64,000 bases of DNA. Origin: Phoronis australis. Its lineage: Eukaryota; Phoronida; Phoronidae. The notes beneath the pieces are model-generated. The model was not told where the DNA came from. It did not search any database and saw only the letters and a list, made by a program, of their open reading frames with translations. Location: contig NMRA01000066.1 in NCBI GenBank assembly GCA_002633005.1, forward strand, positions 828,441 through 892,440, read 5' to 3'. Positions 40,372 to 51,200 of this stretch are shown here, in pieces; the stretch's first letter is position 1; each line of letters begins with the position of its first letter. Both the position numbers and the translations under genes were made by a program.

Positions 40372-41170
40372 ATGCCACGCTGTTGCTGCGTGCCGGTATG
40401 TACTCATTATTGTATCACACGCGCTTTGGGTACCTTGCGTCGCTTTCCGAAGGATGACACACTTCGCTGTACTTGGCTAGCTCGTTCATGCTACCCCTCC
40501 ACGCAACGTTCAAAGCAGTGAAGGGTTACCGAGTGTGTGGCAAGCATTTTCTGAGGTCAGATTATAACAGAGATATGTACGCTGAATTGATGAAGGTCCC
40601 TGCGAAACAACGCCTGAAGAAGGGTACCATACCGTCGCTGGTGATTCCCGGCAGTTCCCCGTAGCCAACCCCGAGAAGTGCGTTTCTGAAGCAAGAAGCC
40701 TCGCGAGCTGTGGCCAGTACAGTGACTGGAGCCAGTGGAGGCACTTCATCTACTGTCACCCGTGCCTCCAAACGTACCCCAGAGCATGCAATTCTTGGAA
40801 CCAGTAGTGATTCGCCCTGTGCTGTTTTCTCCACCCCAGAGCCTCTAAGCAGCCATGCAGTGATATTGAGTAGTGGGAGTGATAACAGGCTCAGTTCGAC
40901 ACCCAGTGAAGAGGACAGTTCGTCGTCCAGTGAACAGATCGGTGAGCCAAACTTTGTGGACTTGTCTAAAGTGTTGGAGCTATTTAGAAGGTGCCAGGTG
41001 TGTGGCGAGGGAGTCACACGACACGGCCGGGTGTAAGAAGTTTGGGTGCTCAGGTCACCATCCAGTGGGAGTGTGTCGCGGGACACTCTGGCAAGTGGGA
41101 CAGTTGTTCCTCTGTCCGTGGTATGCCGGAGGTCCACTTAACCATGTCCAGTAGTGGCTTGGCCTCGTCG
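40372..41170 (+). pseudogene. THAP-domain Kolobok-type transposase, broken and truncated
   Basis: It starts at ATG 40372 with MPRCCCVPVC, the first Cys pair of a THAP (C2CH) zinc finger, then RRFPKDD and a Trp. The second pair, VCGKHF, and the KKGTIPSLVIP end of the domain lie in another frame, so there is a frameshift before the stop at 40519. A nonsense codon follows at 40662-40664, then a Ser/Thr-rich linker and FRRCQVCGEG. A second frameshift near 41010-41040 leads to WECVAGHSGKWDSC, a zinc-binding block typical of Kolobok transposases, and GMPEV. The catalytic part beyond is missing, apparently deleted. Dead as a transposase; the THAP half would have bound the element ends. Confidence 0.75.
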
Positions 41171-41460
41171 AAGTCTGAACAGCGCAAGCATTCCATTGAG
41201 GTAGGCATAACAACGCACACAGTGCATTTGCACCAAGATGTGTCACCACGTCTGTCCTCAGTAGCCGCCTCGTTTCTCTCAACAGCTGCCTGTGCCTGTG
41301 CGTACTCTGCCTCGTTATACTCGGGCTCAAACATATACCCACCCACTGAATGTCCGTGAAAAAATTCCTCGTCACCACTGCTGTGAACAAGGTCTCCGTC
41401 ACTCACACTACTGTCACTGTGATACGGGTCACCGACTCCACCCATTTTCAGCTTACAACA
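41150..41460 (-). pseudogene. P2X7 C-terminal (ballast)-like domain frame inside the transposon, truncated
   Basis: The minus frame is open from 41598, but its likely start is the Met of MGGVGDPYHSD near 41445. It reads an acidic/Ser stretch, then YMFEPEYNEAEY, and then WCKCTVCVVMP followed by ECLRC. These cysteines match the palmitoylated/zinc ballast domain of the P2X7 receptor tail, a domain also found in many stand-alone invertebrate proteins. The rest of the domain is missing where the frame meets the remnant transposase, so a deletion joined two convergent genes. There are no membrane segments and no P2X channel part. Domain recognition is from memory of the Cys pattern. Confidence 0.6.
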
Positions 41461-41804
41461 CACTAAACAATCCCTAAATCCAACGCAGTTGAGATCTCTA
41501 CTAACCTGTCTTGCTGCAGAATACTCGCCGATGAAAAGTGGTGGCGACAATTGTTGAAAAACAGCACAAAACAAAAGTAGAATAGAACAGATTCGCACGG
41601 TAAAGTCAACGCAAAACCAAGTCGCGGGAAAGGCTTGCCTCCTAAAACGTCACTTCCGGAGTAGCGGACGAGTAATTTATAAAATTACGAAAAGCTGTAA
41701 TTAAGTGGAAAATATGTCTAGGATAACCAACCAACCTTATTTTAGCTCAAAATGACATGGAAAAAGGTTGCCTTCGCCTTTAAAAGGATTTCAAACATTG
41801 TTTG

Positions 41805-42120
41805 GGCTTATTAACAGATCCAGTTTTCTGAAACAAAATAACGCTCTGTAACCCTTGACAACCCCTCAAAAGTTTGGAGGAAAATTTGAAAACTCACGTC
41901 AGAGTCTGCTAAACAGGCGAGCATATTACCTACGCTTTTAGCAAATTACAGGGCAACTGTGGGAAAAGACCACACGCCAAGGACCATAACATCCAATCGT
42001 AACATGAGGAGTATGAGTTTTTAATTGATTGTTGCCTTTAACTTGTAAGATTGACGCTAGACAGGTGACAGAATGAGTATTGGTGGAAATCAATAAAACG
42101 GGTTAATAGATCCTTAACAT
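41805..42120. repeat. dispersed repeat, internally deleted copy
   Basis: Carries both ends of the 12185-12880 repeat: ACGCTCTGTAACCCTTGACA near the start and GGCAACTGTGGGAAAAGACC later, with the middle 300 bases missing. It begins next to the right TTAA of the Kolobok-like element. Confidence 0.55.
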
Positions 42121-42291
42121 ACTTGTCCGACACTTAAGCCTTGTATACCTGACAAGCTTATACTTGCTATTTACCCTACCTTGACATATCCCTACTTTCA
42201 AGCTTGATCAACTTCAAATGTCACACTATCAATATCAAATGAGATGCCCATTTGCCGCTGACAAAGTTTTGTTCTTCTGAAGGTGGACGCA

Positions 42292-45200
42292 ATGGCTGGG
42301 GCGGATGCAGGATTCCTCTCGGGGGCCGCTGGTTTAAGCGGGACGTCCCTGAGAGGAATGGAGAAGGAGACTGAGCTGCAGAAACTGCTGGCAGATGAGA
42401 AGATGCGATGCCAGCAACACAAAACTAACTATCAGACCTTGAAGTTGGAGCACTCTCGGTAAGTTACTTACCTGGTCAGGATTCAACCTAGATAAATATT
42501 CAAACAAGGTGCAAACTGCTTGTCATTTTCTCGCATGGTGAAACTTCCTTTCTGTTCATTCACAAAATAAACTTTCAGTTACACAATTATTTTGACTGGC
42601 TAGGCATGTCGTTATCTTTGTTACTGAAAATGGTATCACTTTGAAAAGCAATTTTTATCATTTGACTTAAGAGCAGAATAAATCGGGCTTTTCAAACAGG
42701 ACTCTGAGCTTTTGAAACCTGCTTCAAGATGTCCAAACATGATGCTAAGCATTTCAACTATGATACATTTAGGGAGAACACTGCTGGTACACTATAACTT
42801 AGTTAAACGGACACGTACGTGTCGGAGTTTCACTCAACTTCAGGCCCCCAACTCCTCTACCCCCCTCGCTGTTATCGCCATCTCCACTATATGCAGTAAA
42901 CATGGTATTTTCTGCAGTTAGAAACCTGAGGGTGAGTTTGCGTCAGTTGAAACTGGTTCTAAACTTGATGATTATTTTTTCATCATTTGGGAATTTCACA
43001 TGATCTTTCAATGTCTTTCGTAGAAGAATGAGGTCCCAAAAACAAGACATCAAGGGCTTTGAAGTTGAACTAAGTTCGCGAGTACATTTCTTGTTCGCGC
43101 TCGTGCAAAATTGGGTCATGGCCAATTGTGTCACTGTGCGTATATAGCTCATCAGAGTTAGCATCATGTCATCATCTGACTCACTACTACTGGGGTTCAA
43201 ATAAGGTAACTATAGTTACGAATATTATCACTAACTTGATCAAAGCTTCATCATTTGGAAGATTAAATGGTGCATGCTGACATATTGATGGTCATGTTTA
43301 GGCTTCAGGAAGAGTACTTGAAGATGCAACAGGACCTCAAGAGCACGATAGAAGAGTTCCGCGGCATGCAGGAGGACGGCCAGGCATCCCTACAGCGACT
43401 GACTACACAGAATGCAGCTCTGAAGGCTGAGGTGACGGAGTTAAAGACCCAGGTAGACTTGTTGAAAGAATGTATATTTGGCGTGATAGCTTGATAGGTC
43501 CAGCTGGTGAATCTTATCTGAGAACTACTGGCAGTGTTTGACTTTGAGCGTGTATGTGTGACAAACGCACAGAAGCGTCACTTGGGTGCACCAAACTGGA
43601 TATTCCCACAGTTTTGTTGAAAGTTTCTTATGATTCCTGTGGAGATCTTGGATGCGTGACTTTCTCCATCAAATTTGGTCTCCACAATAGGTATTCATAT
43701 TTGCACTGATAGGTCTTACAATTCTCAAAAGTTCCAGGTGAAAACTGCTGGAGATTAATCAACGTTGTCAATAGAAAAAAAAAATTGAGTGACTACTACA
43801 ATTTTGTAAGCTTGAGGTGAAGAAGACTGCACGATGTTTTGTACCAATGAAAATAACGATTGGTATTTATGCTTCCGTAGGCCTTGATATTGAACAATGT
43901 CTTCAATGAAATAAAAACTGGTATTCATAATTGTTCAGGTCGTGGATACTCATAAGCTCAAGATGGTGGAGATTTGTCATCATCTTCAACCTAATAGCAA
44001 TTCTTGGATCTAGTCAGCGTGCATCATGTGACCTAATGAATGTACGTCTGAAAAGATTTCTGCCCCCGACAGGGACTTGAACTCAGGACCTTCTACTAAC
44101 CAAGCAGACATCTAGTCCACTGAGCCATTGGGACCACCAGTCAAATGCAGAAATCCAATCAGACTTAGTAGGGGGTATCAGTGGCTAACGCGTGTGGACG
44201 GTTAGCAAAAGGTCCTGGGTTCAAGTTCCTTTCGGGGGTAGAAATCTTAATTTTTCAGACTTATTAATTAGGTCATGTGGTGTGGCCAACAGATGGCGTG
44301 TAGACAAGACTTAAAATGTTTGCAACGATATATTTTCTCCGCCATGTTGAGATTTAACATATTCATACACAAGTCATGGATCCTTGTAAGTTCGATGTGA
44401 TGGAGGTTGGTCGATGTCTCCAACCTAATATTGTTTGGTATTTATGTTTCTACAGGTACTGGATCCTCGTAAGCTCGAGGTGATGAAGATTGAGATGCTC
44501 ACTGAGGTTGAGAGGCCATTCAAGGAGCGCGTGCAGAAGCTGAACGAGGAGAGCGAACGTCTACGTAATGACTACAACAGACTGCGCTACGAGCACTCCT
44601 TCATGAAGTCAGAGTATGAGCATCAGCAGGCTGAACACCAGAGGGTGCTGCAGGAGCTGAAACTCACCCATGATGCTGAGGTATTTTTTTTACATAATGT
44701 TGCTTTGTGAGCACTGTTTTTCAATCAAACATTACTCTAGTTGGTAATTGGCCATTTTTCCTATCGATGATCAAATTTTAAAATTATTTCGAACCTTCTT
44801 CTAAAATGTTTGATAATCTTGCCATCTTCTATATGTACACAACAAGAATGTCCAGACGTTCAAGTGAGCTTACTTTTCTTTGAAAAATGGTCATTTTTTC
44901 ACGAATATCTGCTGAACTTCCATGGCTGTGAAAGTTAATTATGTATGCTTTTGTGACGGTTATCAGGTGACCAATCTACGCCAAGAGAGGGAGTCACTGA
45001 TTCAGAGAATGCAAGCAGAGACCAGTCATGACACAGATAAATTACGTACTGTACAGAGAGACAATGCCCAGTTGAACCTAAAGGTCAAAGGTTAGTCTGG
45101 GGTCAAATTTAAAGACAGTGTTTTGTTGACAGCCACTTTTATTCAGTTTCATGCTGTTCAGTTTATTCATTGCAGCTGCTATTAAACGACCCTTTTGAAA

Positions 45201-48200
45201 ATTTGATCACGTGTAGAAATTAAAGTAGTCTTGTTTTGAAAAAGTTTTATTCAAAATGTCTGATACTACTAATAATGTGCTGTGTATAACAAGAATGAAA
45301 ATGTTAATCAAAAACAACCAAGCAAAGTAGTAACGGTTTTACGCTCAAGTGATATCAGTACGTATTCAATTGCAACATGGCTGTCATTCAAGAATAGTTT
45401 CTGAAGTGATGGTCAGAAAACTCAAGTCACAGAAATATTTGAGAATAGTTAATGATTTTCTTTTGTCGACCGAAGTACAAAACTGTGTTTAAAAAGGCCT
45501 GTATTTTGATAACAGACAAGAGGAAAACATTAACATGTTGCATATTACTTAATTTGATATATACCTTCAGGTGTTTGAACTAGAATGCCCCCTTGATATA
45601 TTGCCTTTAAAGAGAACAGTTCATTGCACATTTAAGAAAGATTGATAATTTGTTAGTTAAGATTAGATTTTGTTGTCCATTTTGTGGTGAACCTGGCAGA
45701 AGTTGTTGAGTCCCTCCATATACCTGTTCCGCTGATACACATCCTGGGTTTCTCTCTAATGATGGTCTGTGCGTATGTGTACTCACCCTGGGTGTATATA
45801 TCCGGCATGGCTTGCATACAGAAACCTCACATAACAACTTCCCTCTCCATCATGCAGGCCTGTTGACGGAGCTGGAGGAGCTGCGTGCACAGAGGGAACA
45901 CCTGGGCCTGCAGGCGGACAACGTGAGCCGCATACAACAGAAACAGTTGACTGAGCACCAGGCCAACATACGTGGGTTAGAGGTGAGTGTATGCATTTGT
46001 AGAGATTCTGTAACTGCTTTATCAATGTCAGAATATGGTCTGACAGTATTTTTAGTTGTATTGTTTTGTTTTGTTATTCTGTTTGATTGGCATGACCCCT
46101 GAGTTAAGTACAGTGATGATGTAATTTGTTTGCTACAAAATACTGTGGAACTTTCTAGAAGACTGAGGTCAGAACAGTGTTGATGTAATTTGTTTACTAC
46201 AGTATAGTGTGGAACTTTCTAGAGGACTGTAGCATGACAGTGATTTATGAAGTCTGGAATATTCTAGAGACTAGTACATGTTTGTAGAAAGATTGGGTAG
46301 GTTCCAGAAAGTTCTGGTATGTGCTTGAATTGATGAAAAGTTCCAGAACAATGCGTTAGGCTATAAATACACAAGCACGGGTTTGTGTTAGTCAGATTAA
46401 GTGAGTTGAGTCCAAGAAGATAATCATCAGGAGATCAAGTCAGTTCAAGAGAGATCAAGTAAGTTCAAGAAAGTTTATCAGGAGAACTACAGTTGAGTTG
46501 CAGTGAAGAGAATCAGCAGTTACAGCGTTAGTCAATAGAGAGCCAGCTATAGAGACAGCAGGTTATTGAATCGAGTGTAACAGTTGCTGGAAGTATCTCA
46601 GAAGTTCAATACAAGTCAAGGCTTCGCAGCACTGGCTGGAGCATAAACAGACATTACATCGGACGTTTTGTTTGAGTAGGCTTGTGAACGTACGGTCGAG
46701 ATTAATAAAGGATTAACTCGAACCAGTCTTCAGTCAATCTTCGCACCGAAAGCTATTAGCACCGGTCTGTAACAACCTGCGCCCACCCACACACGGGGAA
46801 AAACATGACAATCAAGCTGTGCTGGCGTAGTTGTTGCTAAGATTACCATATTGTATGCATCCTCTTATGTTCAGGTCTACGTTAAGGGATTTAAGTTGTG
46901 TTAAAAGTCTGGGTTTTCGTCAAAACAACTGGCGGGAGTGATTGGAATGAGATCTTAAATAAAATGATGGAGTGGGTGGAAATAGCCCAATTTAGTAGGG
47001 TATATTTTTGCTGCTCTGCAGTTCTGTAGTGTGGTTTCTGAGCATGGTTGTTTAATGCAAATCTGACATTTTGCAAAATTTTTGTCAATAGCATCATTTG
47101 GTAAACAACACAGTGTCACAAATGTTAGCATTATTTACATGATACTTTGTTCTATTCAGTTGAATCTACCTGAAATCCTTGCCTACAGTTTGTAAGCAAA
47201 TCTTTTAAGAAATTTAAATTGATGGATTTAATTGAGCACTGCTTTGAATTCCTGCTTTACGTACTTGAATTTTAAAGAATTTGCATGTTCCTAACTATGC
47301 AGGAATATAACAACATAATGTACTCTAAACATAGTACAGTTGTATTCAGTGACAATTTGTAAATGTGTAAACAAAAAATTCTACAAATAGGTAACCTTTG
47401 CTCTAGGCTAACGACATACCTCGCGGGCTCATAACCTGCATCGCGCAGTGTTACTCCCCAGCACCACGTCACGATACTTACTAGACACGGTTCTGTGATT
47501 TGCAGAAGATCATTTTTGCCACAAAACTTGTTCTTAAAAACATTTGACAGAATGCAAGGTGTTTCATATTCTCATCGTCACTATACATTGTGTTTCTAAC
47601 TAATTTGACCAAGCAATTACAGGGATGGGTCATTAGCCTGCTTATTACACTTTAATGCATTCCTGTTGATTTGTTTTATACTATGGCAGTATCCAATGTA
47701 AAACCACAGTTGACGATAAACCAAGCATCCTTGGATTTTTGTTTTAATTTCAGACGGAGAAGGAAACTCTCAAGGCTCATAATAGTCACTTGCAGAGTGA
47801 GATTAACTCGCTTAGTGAACAGCTGAACAAGATGACGACCAGGACCCATGAGATGGAACGACAGATAGTTGTGCTGTCCAATAAGAACGAAGAACTAGAA
47901 CACAGGTTTGTTGAGTGTCCCGATTAAATTACTTGTTTGCCCGTCTCCGTGTACACATCCATGCACACCTTTCCTTCACTCACACTTATATCTTGCACAG
48001 CAGCTCAGTCATGTGATTACTTGTAGAAACACTAGGCGGCGCCACAGTGTCTGTTGGGAAAGAAAACTCTGAAGTTACAAAAATGACCTCACAAAAATCT
48101 AGTTAAATGCATTATTTGTTTCTTTTTTCATGCACTTCAATCCTTTCAATTGCCTTCAAATACACATTGTTCTCTTATTACCTTACAAAGCAGTGTAAGT

Positions 48201-51200
48201 TGTTTTATCGTCAACAACGGCATGTGAGAACTCTTAACTAATTTATGAGAAAAAAGGTGTTTGTACATGTTGGAAGAGAAATGCAGCCAGAGAGAACAGA
48301 GAATAGAACGTTACCGGTAATAACATTTTTGCAGAAGGGAAAAGTTGTAGCTGCCCCGATCTTGACTCTTAATTGTGCATACTCTATGTCAGAAATTTAT
48401 TAGCCATCTTAAAAAACAGCATCCAAATTTAATAATTATATCTTGCCAAAGAAAATCTTGTGCACTCAATCAAAGGCTTTTTTCAACTCTACATAATTTA
48501 TCTTGGAAATGCCAAGTTTGTGTTTTCTCTTTCTTTTTGTAGATCCAAAGTGGACATCACTAACTTGAAAATGGAGATGGTTAGAAGATGTGGAGATGTT
48601 GAGCGTGAGAGGGATCAGCTGTCCAATCAGATTGAAGGTACATTTTGGTCAAGTCTTGTTTCATTCTGTGATGTCTGATTTTAGGAAAAGTTTGTTTCCA
48701 CATTTTCACGCAGTCTTCGTAACACCCACCTTCAAAATCTTCTGATTCTCACTTAAAATGATGCCCGTGCTTGGCTTAGCGCCCACCCCCAGTTTATAGC
48801 ATAGAGACTTCTCCAAAAGGGCTAGTGTTTTTGTGAACGTCGTCTCATGAGAATTTATGTGTTGCTTTAATTTGCATTATACGTCAAGCATCCTTTAAAT
48901 TTGGAGCAATCCAGAGGGAAGTATAAGGTTACATAATGGTCCGAGGTCCTTGTAACCAAGGCCCGGTCTCCAATCTTTTTACTCGAAATGGAACTGGAAA
49001 TTAGGTTTGGCATTTTCTACTCTACTTTTGGGCGAACTCACGATAAGTGTCTATTATTCTATGCTCGAGTACACAATAACTTACGTAGATAATTTATTGA
49101 TTGCCCTTAGTTCACAGTTTGTAAACCCAATATTAAAGCAATAAGTTTGAGTTTGAACTCGAAATTTCGAGTTTTTACTCATTCAAGTTTGTAGCACGAA
49201 TATAAGGGTCTTCAAGGGCAAACTTGAACTAGAAACTCCTATGCATAAACTATAATGTATTCGAGCACAGTCTGATAACCAATTATCTTAAGTTCGCACA
49301 AAAGGAGCAGAGAAATTGCCAAAAATAGTTTCGAGTTCGTTTCGAGTACAAAGATTAGAGACCGGGCCCTGATATGGCTGACGGATCAGTTTGTCGTAGT
49401 ATCCAACCAATTATGCTTTTCTCTCTCAATGCTTCATCAGTAACGGATACTCACGCCTTTTCATGCTTTGATGTACTGTCATCGTCTGCTGGCTAACTCA
49501 GTGAACACGGTCAGGAGTTTATGGTTTCTGCAGCACATGATTGGTCAGATCATGAATAGTGACATGTGACATAAAGGGTCTGCTTCATGAAAAATGAGTT
49601 AAGACTTAAGACAGAAATTTGGTCTTTGACTCACCTCTCACTTCACATCTGCTGAATAAAGGTTCAGCAAAGTAAATTTTATGAGCACATCACAGTCTGG
49701 AAATAATGTGTAGAAATTCTTTCAGTAACCAACAGCTATGTGTACGGTCCAAGAGACTTTTTATTTTTTGCTCGAGTGAGATTTAATCATTTTTCAGAAA
49801 TAGGTTTGCATAGCACAAGTCAAGACCAAATTTCTGACTCGAGTCATTTTGATGAAACAGAGCCCCTGATTGGTTGAATGAAAAATAATACATGACCATA
49901 AGGGCAACATCATCTCATAATGAAAATCATTTTACTGTGTTTTATCTCAGAGGATAAAGGAATCAGTGGTCCTATAATATCTGGTTCGTAATTTTGCTTT
50001 GAAGTCTAAAAGCTATTGATAATAGCGTTACTACCTGTCATAACTTACATTACAGTTGACACATAGATCATATTGGAAAACAGTAGTCTCTCCTTAGTTT
50101 TGGTTTGCTCTGTACGTTTGTTCTCGTGTCTTTAGATCTTCAATCCCGACTGGAGGTTTGTAAACACACGGAGGAGCAACTTCTTCAGAAGATGGCCGAG
50201 AAGGAGAGAGAATGCACACGCAGGGTACAGGCGGTGAGAGAGGAGGAGTTTGAAAAGGTCAGCCAGGCTCAGAATGACAGGTGGGTGGAACCGTGTCCGT
50301 CAGTCATGACAGCTGGGCGTGGTCTTTGCCCTCTTCTCCCAAATTTATTCTTGACAGCATGGAGGATGTTCAGCATTCTACTGTAGTTAAGTATGCTGTG
50401 TTCAGATTTGTGCAATTATCGTCATTCTGGTTCCACAACATAGTCAGGTCCTGTTCTCATCTGTAAGCATCTATTGCAGTTGAGGCTCATGATTCTGGTT
50501 CTTAGCATTTCAGCAGATAATGAAATAATCACTGTGGCCTACATTTGGCCTATTTTAGTAATTAATTGTCATAAGGCAGTGAGTATGCAAGGTCATTTAG
50601 ACCTGGACTTAGACCATTCCCCTATAAAAATTATTTAAAAATTACCCTCATCTGGCCAAAAAATTTTGTACCCAATGATGAAAAAATCCCCTTAAGATTA
50701 GAATCGCTGCTGCAAAATGCCAAATTTGGCTACTTATACTTAAGGCAAGGGGTGGTGACTGGGGGGGTTGGAGGGTACAGGCACCTTCCCCCTCAGGTGA
50801 GCAAGGCCCTTATATGGTTTGTGTCTTGTTAATGCTGGAATATAGGTACAAAGTTACTATTTTTCTCTGACATGATATTTCGATGTTATTTCATTTTGTT
50901 AGTTGTCTCATCTGAAAGTCCCATGCAGTGCTAATTAGGTCAAGCCAAAATTGCGAACTTCAAATCAGAATAAATCAAGTGTGTGGTGGTGAATTGTTTA
51001 GTTGAATTAGTCATTGAAGTCTAATTGGCCACAGTTTGATCATGTTTGATTAGGAATGTTAACTCTTTGTAATAAAAACACTCTTTGTCCTAAAAACTAA
51101 ATAAAACATTTTTCTAAGGTGGCCCTGTGTGGGTCCTTGTAGAAGTGGAGAAAAATATGAAAGCAATGATCGTCTGACTGTCTTGACACTTTAACAATCA

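Larger units (their letters stand above)
40105..41783. mobile_element. Kolobok-like DNA transposon, internally deleted, with TTAA duplications
   Basis: The element proper is 40109-41779 (1671 bp), flanked on both sides by TTAA (40105-40108, 41780-41783). Its terminal inverted repeats are 147 bp each (40109-40255 and 41633-41779), start AGGCGAAGGCAACC, and differ at only a few positions, so the insertion is young. Inside lie a broken THAP-type transposase on plus and a P2X7-tail-like frame on minus, converging near 41155. TTAA duplication plus a THAP domain plus a C...GH...W zinc motif fits the Kolobok superfamily; piggyBac shares TTAA but lacks THAP. It lies in the presumed first intron of CEP83. 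Confidence 0.85.
43800..44455 (+). repeat. decayed tandem copies of the start of CEP83 exon 3
   Basis: Three stretches before exon 3 resemble its first 35-40 bases (CTGGATCCTCGTAAGCTCGA...): about 43808-43835, 43940-43975 and 44380-44415. The parts after the exon-like pieces also match, including CAACCTAAT and the acceptor-side TTGGTATTTATG. The closest copy keeps ATGGATCCTTGTAAG, which reads MDPCKFDVMEV against LDPRKLEVMKI in the real exon. They look like partial duplications of the intron end plus exon start. Confidence 0.5.

Noticed and set aside
40372-41160. THAP gene as a host gene
   Set aside because: It lies wholly between 147-bp inverted repeats with TTAA duplications and carries two frameshifts and a stop.
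44170-44245. functional tRNA gene
   Set aside because: It has A and B boxes but does not fold into a full cloverleaf by eye, and its body continues into a shared repeat sequence, so it is a SINE head.
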